Shown here: piece after piece, positions 1 to 7,795 of the stretch
Layout: each line of letters opens with the position of its first letter
Position numbering within the stretch: the first letter of the stretch is position 1
Assembly: GCA_949286405.1 (NCBI GenBank)
Contig: CASECH010000010.1
Coordinates: 1 to 10,274 of the forward strand
Reading direction: 5' to 3'
Length of the DNA stretch: 10,274 nucleotides
Origin: an uncultured bacterium
GTDB lineage: Bacteria > Cyanobacteriota > Vampirovibrionia > Gastranaerophilales > Gastranaerophilaceae
The notes under the pieces: model-generated
The model's database searches: none
Told to the model about the DNA's origin: nothing
Seen by the model: only the letters and a program-made list of their open reading frames with translations
Program-made: the position numbers and the translations under genes

Positions 1-626
1 CTGGAGGAACTGTTGAGGATATTGATCCTGTCAGGTATATTTCAAACTATTCTTCAGGTAAGATGGGGCTAGCTTTAGCTGATTATTGTAATAGTCAGGG
101 AGCTGAGGTTGTTTTGATTACGACAAAAGCTGTTGATACAACGTATAAGGTTGTAAAAGTAAAATCAGCATTAGATATGTTAAATGCAGTTAATGAGGAA
201 TTTGAGTCTGCTGATTATATCTTTATGGCTGCTGCAGTTGCTGATTTTAGAGTCAAAAATGCAGCGGAACAAAAAATTAAAAAAACTAATGATGATGAAA
301 TTACTCTTACTTTGGTAAAAAATCCTGATATTTTAAAAGATATTTCTTCAAGAAAAACTCATCAGGTGATAGTAGGTTTTTGTGCAGAAAGTGAAAATCT
401 TTTAGAATATGCAAAGGATAAGATTAAATGCAAGGGGTGCGATTTTCTTGTCGCAAATGATATTTCAAGAAAAGATATAGGTTTTTCAAGTGATTATAAT
501 GAAGTTTATTTGATAAATAAAAACTTTGATATTGTAAAGATAGATCGTCAGGAAAAATCAAAAATAGCTTCTAAAATTGTGGAGGAAGTTTATGCTAAGA
601 CAGGATGTTTACAAACTAGTAGATAA
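1..626 (+). CDS. coaBC: Phosphopantothenate-cysteine ligase domain of CoaBC (5' partial)
   Basis: This is the C-terminal CoaB part of the coenzyme A biosynthesis enzyme. CoaB joins 4'-phosphopantothenate to cysteine using CTP; CoaC, usually fused upstream, then decarboxylates the product. The frame is already open at base 3 and reads GGTVEDIDPVRYISNYSSGKMG, with most of that block lying before the first ATG at 63, so the gene begins outside the window. Visible family motifs are the IDPVRYISNYSSGKMG nucleotide-binding block (bases 24-71), the AAAVADFR block followed by QKIKK (the lysine stretch contacting CTP/phosphopantothenate), VGFCAES, and VANDIS. The stop is TAA at 624-626. The visible part (about 207 residues) matches a full CoaB domain. 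The CoaC half cannot be seen, so a stand-alone coaB is possible though less common. The next gene starts inside this one, implying a shared transcript and coupled translation. Confidence 0.93.
   Translation, partial: GGTVEDIDPVRYISNYSSGKMGLALADYCNSQGAEVVLITTKAVDTTYKVVKVKSALDMLNAVNEEFESADYIFMAAAVADFRVKNAAEQKIKKTNDDEITLTLVKNPDILKDISSRKTHQVIVGFCAESENLLEYAKDKIKCKGCDFLVANDISRKDIGFSSDYNEVYLINKNFDIVKIDRQEKSKIASKIVEEVYAKTGCLQTSR
581..585 (+). promoter_or_regulatory. Ribosome-binding site that fixes the Nif3-family start
   Basis: GGAGG lies 6 nt before the ATG at 592, inside the coaBC coding region. It favours ATG 592 over the upstream in-frame TTG at 577, which has no Shine-Dalgarno sequence at a suitable distance. 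Confidence 0.8.
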
Positions 627-1302
627 TTTTGCACCTTATTCCACCGCAGAAAAATGGGATTGCTCAGGATGGATTGTGGATAATCAATCTAATATAGTAA
701 GCAAGATTATGCTCTGTCTTACTGTAACTGATGATGTATATGAACAAGCTAAAAAAGAAAATTGTGATTTGATACTATCTCATCATCCGCTATTTTTTGT
801 TCCTATAAAATATCGTGATATTAATATATTATGTGCACACACAAATTTAGATAAAGCTATTAGTGGAACTACGGATACTTTAATAGAAAAATTGGGGCTT
901 TCTCAATACCAGCTTCAGATTCCAATTGAACCTAAAAACGAAGCGGAAGAATTTGTAAGATATGTTGCTCTGCCAAAGTCTGTTGCAGTAGAGGATTTTA
1001 TCAAACTTCTGAGGTTTGTTTCACCTAATTTGCGATATGTAAATAATAAAAATGTAAATAGTATCAAAAAGATAGCCTTTTGTTCAGGCAGCGGATCCGA
1101 ATTTATTCCAGATGCATCCAATAATGGAGCTGATGCTTATGTTACAGGGGATTTAAAATTTCATACGGCACTGGATAGTGAAATTGTAGTATTTGATATT
1201 GGTCATTTTGAGAGTGAAATTTTAATATTAAATCGTTTAAAAAAGCTTGTAGAAAAAGATTTTGAAGTGATTTTTGCAAACGAGAAAAGTCCTTTTTTAT
1301 AA
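592..1302 (+). CDS. Nif3-like dinuclear metal centre hexameric protein (YbgI/YqfO family)
   Basis: A 236-residue Nif3/DUF34-family protein. The family forms toroidal hexamers with a two-metal site in each subunit. Its biochemical role is unsettled; a GTP cyclohydrolase I type 2 label is common in databases but poorly supported. All expected metal ligands are visible: the SHHP pair (about residues 64-67), HTNLD (about 84-88), and a C-terminal GHFESE with His and Glu. The N-terminus (NFAPYSTAEKWDCSGW) matches the family's APxxLAExWDNxG opening, but the usual Asn is Cys here, and the usual ALDVT strand is CLTVT. The length fits the short form without the PII-like insert. ATG 592 has a GGAGG 6 nt upstream and overlaps the end of coaBC by 35 nt, so the two are probably co-transcribed and translationally coupled. 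No terminator separates it from the following tRNA; the first one is at 1434-1461. Confidence 0.9.
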   Translation: MLRQDVYKLVDNFAPYSTAEKWDCSGWIVDNQSNIVSKIMLCLTVTDDVYEQAKKENCDLILSHHPLFFVPIKYRDINILCAHTNLDKAISGTTDTLIEKLGLSQYQLQIPIEPKNEAEEFVRYVALPKSVAVEDFIKLLRFVSPNLRYVNNKNVNSIKKIAFCSGSGSEFIPDASNNGADAYVTGDLKFHTALDSEIVVFDIGHFESEILILNRLKKLVEKDFEVIFANEKSPFL

Positions 1303-1310
1303 ATAAAATG

Positions 1311-1338
1311 TTGACAATAAAATTTTAGCGGTTAAAAT
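1311..1338 (+). promoter_or_regulatory. Sigma70-type promoter of the tRNA-Gln gene
   Basis: A perfect -35 TTGACA (1311-1316), a 16-bp spacer and a -10 TAAAAT (1333-1338) sit just before the tRNA. Transcription would begin near 1345, giving a leader of about 12 nt before the mature tRNA. The promoter starts only 9 nt after the Nif3-family stop codon, so the tRNA has its own start rather than depending on read-through. Confidence 0.8.
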
Positions 1339-1356
1339 AGAACTTGTAGCCGATAT

Positions 1357-1428
1357 TGGGGCGTCGCCAAGTGGTAAGGCACCTGGTTTTGGTCCAGGCA
1401 TTCGGAGGTTCGAATCCTTCCGCCCCAG
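1357..1428 (+). tRNA. tRNA-Gln (anticodon UUG)
   Basis: A complete 72-nt cloverleaf. The acceptor stem TGGGGCG (1357-1363) pairs perfectly with CGCCCCA (1421-1427), and the discriminator base is G (1428), as usual for tRNA-Gln. The anticodon stem CCTGG/CCAGG (1382-1386/1394-1398) encloses the loop TTTTGGT with anticodon TTG at 1389-1391, reading CAA and by wobble CAG. The T arm is GGAGG-TTCGAAT-CCTTC with one G-U pair. The 3' CCA is not encoded (GAT follows the discriminator), so it must be added by a CCA-adding enzyme. The gene is monocistronic by its signals: own promoter upstream and intrinsic terminator directly after. Confidence 0.97.
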
Positions 1429-1433
1429 ATTTT

Positions 1434-1461
1434 AAAAGACCTGTTTCAACAGGTCTTTTTT
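1434..1461 (+). terminator. Intrinsic terminator after tRNA-Gln
   Basis: AAAAGACCTGT and ACAGGTCTTTT form an 11-bp perfect stem with a TTCA loop; the 3' arm runs into TTTTTT (1456-1461). It lies 5 nt after the tRNA and should also end read-through from coaBC and the Nif3-family gene. Confidence 0.9.
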
Positions 1462-1613
1462 ATGTTTTGTTGCAATCATAAATTATTTTGAGACAATTAT
1501 TTATAGGTGTTTAATATAATCAATTCATTTTTAGTTTCTATTTATTCTCTGTATTTTGAGATTGTTTTGTTATCATACTATAAAAATTCTCTAATTCCAG
1601 CAAAAATTGGGCT

Positions 1614-1691
1614 AATTTAAAAGTATTCTTTGCAATTTTAAGTATTTATAATCTCCAGTTCCGCAGTTTGATTATTAAGAATACTTAAATT
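1614..1691. repeat. Imperfect nested inverted repeats with two competing left arms
   Basis: The right arm AAGAATACTT (1677-1686) is the perfect 10-bp reverse complement of AAGTATTCTT (1621-1630). A second left arm at 1635-1653 can pair with the same right arm instead: AAGTATT 1640-1646 with AATACTT 1680-1686, then ATAATC 1648-1653 with GATTAT 1670-1675, around a 16-nt loop. The left arms are near-direct repeats (AATTTAAAAGTATT and AATTTTAAGTATT). No T-tract follows on either strand, so this is not an ordinary intrinsic terminator. The A+T content is high enough that chance is a real alternative. Confidence 0.4.
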
Positions 1692-1699
1692 TCCGACCT

Positions 1700-1792
1700 A
1701 AAAAAGCTCACACAAAATAAACTTCCTAAAAATATCAATCTAACCGTACAAATCAACATAGACATGAAACTATGACTTTTTTAGTTTTGTGT
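1700..1792 (-). terminator. Weak terminator candidate for the efflux operon
   Basis: Read on the minus strand after the channel gene's stop, ACACAAAA (1792-1785) can pair with TTTTGTGT (1717-1710), closely followed by a run of six T (1705-1700). The loop is about 67 nt, far longer than in a typical intrinsic terminator, though it contains a small CATAG/CTATG hairpin. I see no better candidate in this stretch, so the true transcript end is uncertain. Confidence 0.25.
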
Positions 1793-1802
1793 TTTAAGAA
1801 AG

Positions 1803-3320
1803 CTATAAATCAACATCAGATTCTTTTATCGGTGCTCCAACCACCCTTTCAAGTTCTGCCGCGTTGATGTTGTAGTTGAGAAGATTTGAATAATAATCTA
1901 ACTGAGCATTTAAGTAGCTGTTTTCCGCATCTTTAAATTCAATCGCATCTCCAAGTCCCACTTGATATCTTCTAAATGCTTGGTATTGACGTTCTTTAGC
2001 TTGTTGAAGTGCAAGTTTTGATACATCGATACTATCATGAGAATTTAAAAGACTAATGTATGCACTTTTTACCTCTAAATAAACATTTTGTCTTTGTTGT
2101 TCATAGTCTGCAACAGCTTTTTTATATGCAGCTTTCGCTTGTTCTACTTGTTTTTTCAATAACATTACATTCAATGCAGTGTAGTTTAATTGCACTCCAA
2201 ATTGGTAGCCATAGTCACTATCAATTTGTCTTCCACCTTGATTGTACGAGCCAAAAGCACTTAAATCAGGAGAAAATGCTCTTTTAGCACTTCTGATATC
2301 TAATTCTGCTGCATCCATTAATTTTTTTGCAGCAAGTAGTGCCGGTCTTGAGCCTTCTGCTGTTTTCAGTAAATCTTGAAAATTAACATCGTATGCTTTT
2401 GAGTTTAATTTGTCTTTTAATACTACATTCTCCAGTTCAGGAATACCTACTGCATTAGCTAATTCAGCAGCAGCTAATTCAAGAGTATTTTTTGCTTTTA
2501 TCAGATTAACTTTTGCATTTCCTAAGTTGTATTCAGCAGTCGTTACATCAATTTTTGCCTTTCTGCCGATATCATATTGTGCTTTTGCTTGTTTTAATTG
2601 TAATTCAAAATCTTTTACGGTATCTTCATATACAGCTTTTTGAATTTCGGCAAAAACTAAGTTGTAATATGCTACCTTTACGTTATATATTACCAATTCT
2701 ATACTTGTTTCAGCGTCAAATCTGGATGCTTCATATGTCTTTTTTGCAGAATCAGCCATTGATTTTGTTTTTCCAAAATCAAAAAGTAACATATTTGCTG
2801 ACAGAGTAGGCATATAATACATATTATACTTTTGGGACATCATTCTTGCATATGAACCTGACATTGTCATAAGCATGTCATTTCTTGAATAGCTTACACC
2901 TGCACTTAATGTTGGGAAATAATTTGACCAAGCTTGACCTACCATTGTTTTGTATATTTCTGCATTACTAATTGCAGACATAATTGCAGGATGATGTGTT
3001 ATTGCAAGTTTAATACAATCGACTAATGTGACTTCTCCGTTCATTTGCGAGTATTCAATTTTGCTGTTTATCGCAGGGAATTTTGTTTCGTACATCCCTT
3101 CAGCTTCTTTAGAGGATTCTTTTTGGGATTGAACGTTATATTTTATCTTTTTTATTTCGTGTTTAAGATTGGTTTTTTCTTTCTCAGGTTTTATAATTTC
3201 GATTTTTTCTTTTTTCTCATCTTGATTTTTATCTTTTTTGAACCATCCTTTTGCAAAAGTAGGAGTTGTTGATAATGAGAGTATAGAACATATTAAAACT
3301 ACTTTTAAAATCTTTTTCAT
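1803..3320 (-). CDS. TolC-family outer membrane efflux channel (OEP)
   Basis: The outer-membrane channel of the tripartite exporter, 505 residues. The start is ATG 3320-3318, with GGAG 7 nt upstream; an earlier in-frame ATG at 3344 would add 8 residues before an otherwise normal signal peptide and has no ribosome-binding site. The signal peptide is MKKILKVVLICSILSLS..., probably cut after TFA (about residue 23), with no lipobox. A Lys/Glu-rich stretch (about 25-75) precedes two OEP repeats: about 97-293 (VTLVDCIKLA..., SNYFPTLSAGVSY, AAAELANAVGIP) and about 313-496 (AFSPDLSAFGSY, NAAELERVVGAP). These are the paired coiled-coil and beta-strand halves that trimerise into a 12-strand barrel with a periplasmic tunnel. 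The length is normal for TolC-type proteins. It is the last gene of the operon, starting 1 nt after the pump's stop. Confidence 0.93.
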   Translation of the reverse strand: MKKILKVVLICSILSLSTTPTFAKGWFKKDKNQDEKKEKIEIIKPEKEKTNLKHEIKKIKYNVQSQKESSKEAEGMYETKFPAINSKIEYSQMNGEVTLVDCIKLAITHHPAIMSAISNAEIYKTMVGQAWSNYFPTLSAGVSYSRNDMLMTMSGSYARMMSQKYNMYYMPTLSANMLLFDFGKTKSMADSAKKTYEASRFDAETSIELVIYNVKVAYYNLVFAEIQKAVYEDTVKDFELQLKQAKAQYDIGRKAKIDVTTAEYNLGNAKVNLIKAKNTLELAAAELANAVGIPELENVVLKDKLNSKAYDVNFQDLLKTAEGSRPALLAAKKLMDAAELDIRSAKRAFSPDLSAFGSYNQGGRQIDSDYGYQFGVQLNYTALNVMLLKKQVEQAKAAYKKAVADYEQQRQNVYLEVKSAYISLLNSHDSIDVSKLALQQAKERQYQAFRRYQVGLGDAIEFKDAENSYLNAQLDYYSNLLNYNINAAELERVVGAPIKESDVDL

Positions 3321-3321
3321 T

Positions 3322-6300
3322 TTATATCTCCAAATCCTTTTCACTTATTTCTTTTTTAGGGAACAGGTCTACAAATTCTTGTACGATTACATAGAATGAA
3401 GGTGTTAATACTGCACCTAAAGTACAAGCAGCAATCATACCTCCAAAAACTGTTGAACCTACTGATATTCTTGAGTTGGCTCCAGCTCCTGTTGCAAATA
3501 TCATTGGGAGTACACCGATAATAAATGCTAATTCAGTCATCATAATTGCTCTAAATCTTAGTTTTGCAGCCTTGATAGCGGCATCTTTTACACTGAGACC
3601 GTGTTTTTCATGTTCCTCTTTCGCAAATTCAACGATTAATATTGATTGTTTAGCTGCAAGACCGATTAATGTAATCATTCCTACTTGTGAATATATGTCA
3701 AATGATTGATTAATCATCATTTGGAATATTAAAGCACCTAATGCTGCTATTGGTGATATAAGCAATACTGCAATCGGGATTGTGTAGCTTTCATACAGTG
3801 CAACTAAGAATAAATATACGAATACCAGAGCCATACCGACAATCATTGCAGTCTGTCCTGAAGCTTCTCTTTCTTGAGCTGATGTACCTGACCAATCAAA
3901 TGTCATATCTTGAGGGAGAACTTGTTTTGCAACTTCTTCCATTGCGTTCATTGCATCTCCGGAACTTTTTCCTGCTGCTTGTTGACCTTGAATTTGCACT
4001 GATTTGTACTGATTGTATCTTGTAATAGACGCGGTACCTACGGTTTGTTTTAATTTAACGATTGATAATATTGGTACCATAACACCATTATTATTTTTTA
4101 CATAGATACCAGACAAATCGGTAGCTTTATTTCTGAAATTGCTTTCAGCTTGCATTTGAACTTTGAAAACTCTGTCATACTTGTTAAAGTCATTTACATA
4201 GTAAGTTCCAAGCATAGATGATAAAGTTGTATATAATTCTTGTAAACTTACGTTTTGTGCAAGGGCTTTTTCATAGTCAATTTCTACAATATATTGTGGA
4301 ACATTGGCTTGGAATGATGTATATACATTTGATAATGTCGGATTTTGGTTAGCTGCTGATACAAGCTTACTTGCCCAGCTTTCCATCTGTTGAGGGGTAT
4401 ATTCCCCTTGAGAAAGCATTTGGAATTCAAATCCTCCCATCATACTCATACCGTTAATTGCAGGTGGTGAAAAAGCTTGTATTGACGCTTCTTTTGTATT
4501 TGCAGCAACTGCTCTTACTTTGTTTAATATAGTAACATGAGTTAAATCAGTTTCTTCTTTTTTGATTTTTTTAGTTATCCATTTTATAGGTGTTACTTTT
4601 CTTTCACTATAATCTTGAAGTTGGATAATTACGTTAGCTTGATTTGAACCATCTCCACCAAATACTGTTAATTTTTCAGAATTAATACCTGGAATATTTT
4701 TTATTTCGTTTACAAATTTCTTAGCAACAGTTTCTGTTCTTGACAAAGAAGCCCCGTCAGGAAGTGTTATACTTGTAATAAGTACTCCTTGATCTTCATC
4801 AGGGATAAAACCTGTTGAAATTGTTTTAAATGAAATTAAAGTAAGTAGGACTATTCCTACATAAAAAATTGCAACAAGTTTTTTATCAAAAACGAATTTT
4901 TTTACATATTCCATATAAAAATCTTCGACTTTTGAAAACATTTCATTAAATTTTGTTACTATAACAGCTGTTTTATTATTTATTCTTTCTATAATTCTAT
5001 CAAAATGTTTTAGCCAAGGGAATTTATCATAATCGTGTTTTGTCTTTTCTTGTCCTAAAAAGTGAGAGCACATTGCAGGAGATAATGTAAGGGCACAAAG
5101 TGCAGAGATTGCAATTGAAACTGCAATACAGACAGCAAACTGCTTATACATAACTCCTGTCATTCCTCCCATAAAGACAATAGGTACGAATACTGCCATT
5201 AGAACTAATGCCATTGCAACAAGTGCGAATCCTACCTCTTCCATTGTAAGTTGAGTAGCAATAATTGCGGATTTACCTTCCTCAATATGTCTTTTTACGT
5301 TTTCTATAACAACAATTGCATCATCTACTACTACGCCTACTGCAAGAACAAGTGCAAATAGGGATAGTAAATTTATAGTCATTCCAAATGCATTTAGTGC
5401 AAAGAATGTCCCTACAAGAGATACAGGGATTGTTGCACAAGGTACTAATGTTGCCATACCATCACCAAGAAATAGGAAAATTATTACAACAACTATTAAT
5501 GCAGTCAATAAAATTGTAAATTCAACTTCTTTCATTGATTCATGAATAAAATCGGCATCATCTTTTACATATAAAATTTTAATGCCGTTTGTAAAACGTG
5601 AATTCATTTCATTTACTTTTGCTTTTACCGCTTTTGATAAATTTATAATATTAGCATCAGGTAATTGTGAAATTACAACAACTGCTGAAGGTTTACCGTT
5701 TACCAACCCTAGATTAGAGTATGATTCTGCACCCAGCTCAACTCGGGCAACATCTTTAATTTTTACGTTAGAACCGTCGCTGTTTGAACGGATTATGATG
5801 TTTTCAAACTCTTTGACATCATCCAGCCTGCCTGGAGTTTTCAGAGTTATTTGTAAAGCTTGAGGATCATCTGTAGGTAATTGTCCCAGTGCTCCTGTTG
5901 CAACTTGAGTATTTTGACTTGTGATTGCATTTTGTATTTCACTTACAGAAACATTAAGTCCTGCCATTTTTTGAGGATCCAACCAAATTCGCATTGAGTA
6001 ATTTCCGCCGCCGAATACGCTAACATCTGCAACACCTTCTACACGTTTAAGTTCATCTTTTATATATATCGAACCATAGTTTGTTAAATCTAATTGCGAC
6101 CAGTCTCCATATTCAGGATATAAAGTTAAAATAATTGCCCCTGAACCAGAGGAACGACTAATTGCTGTGACACCTGTTCTTTGTACTTCTTCCGGTAATT
6201 GAGATTGGACTCTTTGAATTAAGTTTTGAACATTCATTAAATTAATATTTTTATCTGTTCCTACTTTAAAGTATAGGGTAAGACTGTAACTCCCATCAGT

Positions 6301-6570
6301 AGATGTTGAAGACATATAAGTCATATTTTCAACACCATTAAGTTTGTTTTCCAAAACCGTTGCGACAGAGGATTCTATAACTTCTGCACTTGCACCTTGG
6401 TATGATGCTGATACTCTTACTTGAGGTGGTGTAACATCAGGGTAGCTTTCTTGTTTTAGACTAAGTAGTGATATTAGACCTAAAATTACAATACAAACTG
6501 ATATTACCAATGCAAATCTTGGTTTTCTTATAAAAAAGAATAATTTTTCTTTATCAAATATTTTTTTCAT
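3322..6570 (-). CDS. RND multidrug-type efflux pump, inner membrane subunit (HAE1/AcrB family)
   Basis: A 1082-residue proton-driven pump that takes substrate from the periplasm or inner membrane and passes it to the channel. Architecture follows AcrB: TM1 (about 17-37), first porter loop (38-345), TM2-6 (about 348-500), TM7 (about 565-582), second porter loop, TM8-12 (about 905-1065). The proton-relay residues are present: D416-D417 in [15 protein letters not shown] (TM4) and K974 in [16 protein letters not shown] (TM10). Other signatures are [10 protein letters not shown] (586-595), [14 protein letters not shown] (219-232), and the FGGDG loop (637-641) where AcrB has its switch loop. The start ATG has AGGA 7 nt upstream and lies 18 nt after the adaptor's stop. 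The motifs argue for HAE1 (drug or hydrophobe export) and against the heavy-metal HME branch. The substrate cannot be inferred. The reading frame is intact. Confidence 0.96.
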   Translation of the reverse strand: MKKIFDKEKLFFFIRKPRFALVISVCIVILGLISLLSLKQESYPDVTPPQVRVSASYQGASAEVIESSVATVLENKLNGVENMTYMSSTSTDGSYSLTLYFKVGTDKNINLMNVQNLIQRVQSQLPEEVQRTGVTAISRSSGSGAIILTLYPEYGDWSQLDLTNYGSIYIKDELKRVEGVADVSVFGGGNYSMRIWLDPQKMAGLNVSVSEIQNAITSQNTQVATGALGQLPTDDPQALQITLKTPGRLDDVKEFENIIIRSNSDGSNVKIKDVARVELGAESYSNLGLVNGKPSAVVVISQLPDANIINLSKAVKAKVNEMNSRFTNGIKILYVKDDADFIHESMKEVEFTILLTALIVVVIIFLFLGDGMATLVPCATIPVSLVGTFFALNAFGMTINLLSLFALVLAVGVVVDDAIVVIENVKRHIEEGKSAIIATQLTMEEVGFALVAMALVLMAVFVPIVFMGGMTGVMYKQFAVCIAVSIAISALCALTLSPAMCSHFLGQEKTKHDYDKFPWLKHFDRIIERINNKTAVIVTKFNEMFSKVEDFYMEYVKKFVFDKKLVAIFYVGIVLLTLISFKTISTGFIPDEDQGVLITSITLPDGASLSRTETVAKKFVNEIKNIPGINSEKLTVFGGDGSNQANVIIQLQDYSERKVTPIKWITKKIKKEETDLTHVTILNKVRAVAANTKEASIQAFSPPAINGMSMMGGFEFQMLSQGEYTPQQMESWASKLVSAANQNPTLSNVYTSFQANVPQYIVEIDYEKALAQNVSLQELYTTLSSMLGTYYVNDFNKYDRVFKVQMQAESNFRNKATDLSGIYVKNNNGVMVPILSIVKLKQTVGTASITRYNQYKSVQIQGQQAAGKSSGDAMNAMEEVAKQVLPQDMTFDWSGTSAQEREASGQTAMIVGMALVFVYLFLVALYESYTIPIAVLLISPIAALGALIFQMMINQSFDIYSQVGMITLIGLAAKQSILIVEFAKEEHEKHGLSVKDAAIKAAKLRFRAIMMTELAFIIGVLPMIFATGAGANSRISVGSTVFGGMIAACTLGAVLTPSFYVIVQEFVDLFPKKEISEKDLEI
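3328..3331 (-). promoter_or_regulatory. Channel-gene ribosome-binding site embedded in the pump gene
   Basis: GGAG (read on the minus strand) overlaps the last codons of the pump and lies 7 nt before ATG 3320. With a 1-nt gap between stop (3324-3322) and start, re-initiation by the same ribosomes is likely, coupling channel synthesis to pump synthesis. Confidence 0.75.
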
Positions 6571-6588
6571 ATATATTTCCTACTAAAA

Positions 6589-7740
6589 CTATTGAACTTT
6601 TTCCTCTGTTTTTTTCACAGGTTTTAATTTTTGACCTTCTTGTGCAATATTTTGTATTCCGGAAACTACTATTGTATCATCGAGATTAAGCCCGCTATCC
6701 ACTACCCAGTTGTTATCTATAACATCAGATACTTTGATATTCTTCTTTACGGCTTTATTGTCTTCTACTGCCCAGACATAGTATCCGCTCATGGCATCTC
6801 CTTTTGTGCAGGATTGTGGGACTGTCATAAATTTAACAAGTTTAGGAGCTGTTATTTTAACTTTCATATAGGCTCCAGGTACAAGCCAATTTTTTGAATT
6901 GTCAAAAGTTGCTCTCATTGTTACAGAGCCTGAATCTTTATCAATTTTATTATCCACAAAATTTATTGTACCGATTTTATCATACCAAGAGCCACCATCA
7001 AACTGAACTTTAACTTCTGCATCTTTAAAACGATTACTTGCTTTTATTAATTTGATAAAATCGTCACCTTTAAGGCTAAATGTTACGAATACAGGGTCTA
7101 CGCTTGATATATTAACCAAAGAACCTGATGTCGGGGTAACGTAGTTCCCTTCAGTTATATTTACTTTACCAATTCTGCCATCTATTGGAGATTTTATTTT
7201 TGTGTAACTTAAATTGACCCTTGCTAATTCAAGTTGTTGTCTTGCTGCATCATATAGAGCTTTATTTTGATTTCTTGATGCAAGGCTTTGGTCTACATCT
7301 GAACGACTTATTAAATCTTCTTTTACAAGTGCATTAGCTCTATTTAGTTCTTGTTGAGCATTTTTTAATAGTGCACTGTATTGATTTACATTTGCCTGAG
7401 AATTGTTCACTTCAATTTGATATTCTCTGGGATCGATTTGAAATAAAACTTGGCCCTTTTTTACAAAATCCCCTTCTTTAAAATATTTTTTTAATAGAAA
7501 TCCTGGAACTCTTGCTACAAGGTCTACTGAATATTGAGCTTCTACACGTCCGGTAGATTCTGCTGAAATATTTACTGATTCAATATGTGGTGTATCTACT
7601 TCTACTTCTTTAGGAATGTTCATTGCTTGTCTTTGTGCAATTGCAGAGATAAATCCTGATGTTTTATTGTATATAATTGGTACGATTATTACAGCTAAAA
7701 TAAGTATTCCCCATTTTTTTCTAGTCATTTTATATTTCAT
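6589..7740 (-). CDS. RND efflux periplasmic adaptor (membrane fusion protein, HlyD/AcrA family)
   Basis: A 383-residue adaptor bridging pump and channel. A basic start (MKYKMTRKKW) and one hydrophobic helix (about 11-24) anchor it in the inner membrane; there is no lipobox Cys, unlike lipid-anchored AcrA. Domains in order: first lipoyl half (about 68-104, ending VLFQIDP), alpha-helical coiled-coil hairpin (about 105-176, rich in Gln/Asn/Ala), second lipoyl half with YTKIKSPIDGRIGKVNITEGNYV (about 179-201), beta-barrel (about 210-298, containing LVPGAYMKVKI), and membrane-proximal domain (about 300-372). A longer frame opens at ATG 7788, but that codon overlaps the predicted -10 box, upstream of the expected transcription start near 7780. 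ATG 7740 has GGAG 7 nt upstream. It is the first gene of the operon. The C-terminus is a Lys/Glu tail. Confidence 0.94.
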   Translation of the reverse strand: MKYKMTRKKWGILILAVIIVPIIYNKTSGFISAIAQRQAMNIPKEVEVDTPHIESVNISAESTGRVEAQYSVDLVARVPGFLLKKYFKEGDFVKKGQVLFQIDPREYQIEVNNSQANVNQYSALLKNAQQELNRANALVKEDLISRSDVDQSLASRNQNKALYDAARQQLELARVNLSYTKIKSPIDGRIGKVNITEGNYVTPTSGSLVNISSVDPVFVTFSLKGDDFIKLIKASNRFKDAEVKVQFDGGSWYDKIGTINFVDNKIDKDSGSVTMRATFDNSKNWLVPGAYMKVKITAPKLVKFMTVPQSCTKGDAMSGYYVWAVEDNKAVKKNIKVSDVIDNNWVVDSGLNLDDTIVVSGIQNIAQEGQKLKPVKKTEEKVQ

Positions 7741-7768
7741 ACTCCCTCTCCGATTTATAAAGTAGCTG

Positions 7769-7782
7769 GTAGATTTTTCTAC
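7769..7782 (-). promoter_or_regulatory. Small hairpin at the 5' end of the efflux mRNA
   Basis: On the minus strand GTAGA-AAAA-TCTAC forms a 5-bp stem with a 4-nt loop, essentially at the predicted transcript start (about 7780). It could stabilise the 5' end. It also shares half-sites with the larger inverted repeat, so it may instead be part of a regulator-binding site on DNA. Confidence 0.35.
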
Positions 7783-7795
7783 ATACATCGTAGAA
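7777..7795. promoter_or_regulatory. Operator-like inverted repeat over the efflux promoter
   Basis: TTCTAC and GTAGAA are perfect 6-bp inverted arms separated by 7 bp (19 bp in all). The repeat contains the whole -10 box and extends to the predicted +1 of the efflux operon. Size, symmetry and position fit a dimeric repressor site of the TetR or MarR kind often found at RND operons. No such regulator is encoded in the window, so the binding protein is unknown. Confidence 0.5.

Larger units (their letters stand above)
1462..1802. other. Gene-free AT-rich intergenic stretch (341 bp)
   Basis: This lies between the tRNA terminator and the 3' end of the efflux operon, which converges on it. I see no credible reading frame on either strand. 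It holds the imperfect inverted repeats at 1614-1691, a weak rightward promoter-like pair (TTGAGA 1488-1493, 18 bp, TAATAT 1512-1517, overlapping a perfect TATAAT at 1515-1520), and a poor leftward terminator candidate near 1700-1792. It may be decayed sequence or hold a small RNA; the sequence alone does not decide. Confidence 0.5.

Noticed and set aside
577..591. TTG start for the Nif3-family protein at 577.
   Set aside because: There is no ribosome-binding site in place and the extra residues do not match the family. GGAGG is positioned for ATG 592.
1462..1802. Insertion sequence or CRISPR remnant in the gene-free stretch.
   Set aside because: There is no transposase fragment, target-site duplication or regularly spaced repeat; only imperfect AT-rich inverted repeats are present.
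3045..3272. Plus-strand frame rich in Phe, resembling a hydrophobic membrane protein.
   Set aside because: It is the antisense shadow of the Lys/Glu-rich N-terminus of the TolC-family channel (AAA/GAA codons read in reverse) and has no ribosome-binding site.
3321..3344. A longer TolC-family gene starting at ATG 3344.
   Set aside because: It would put 8 extra residues before a normal signal peptide and lacks a Shine-Dalgarno; ATG 3320 has GGAG at 7 nt.
5582..5863. Plus-strand frame of 93 codons inside the pump gene.
   Set aside because: It is a shadow frame opposite a well-conserved RND coding region, without family resemblance or start signals.
7741..7788. A longer adaptor gene starting at ATG 7788.
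   Set aside because: That ATG overlaps the predicted -10 box and lies upstream of the expected transcription start, and the added residues look like translated leader. ATG 7740 has a well-placed GGAG.
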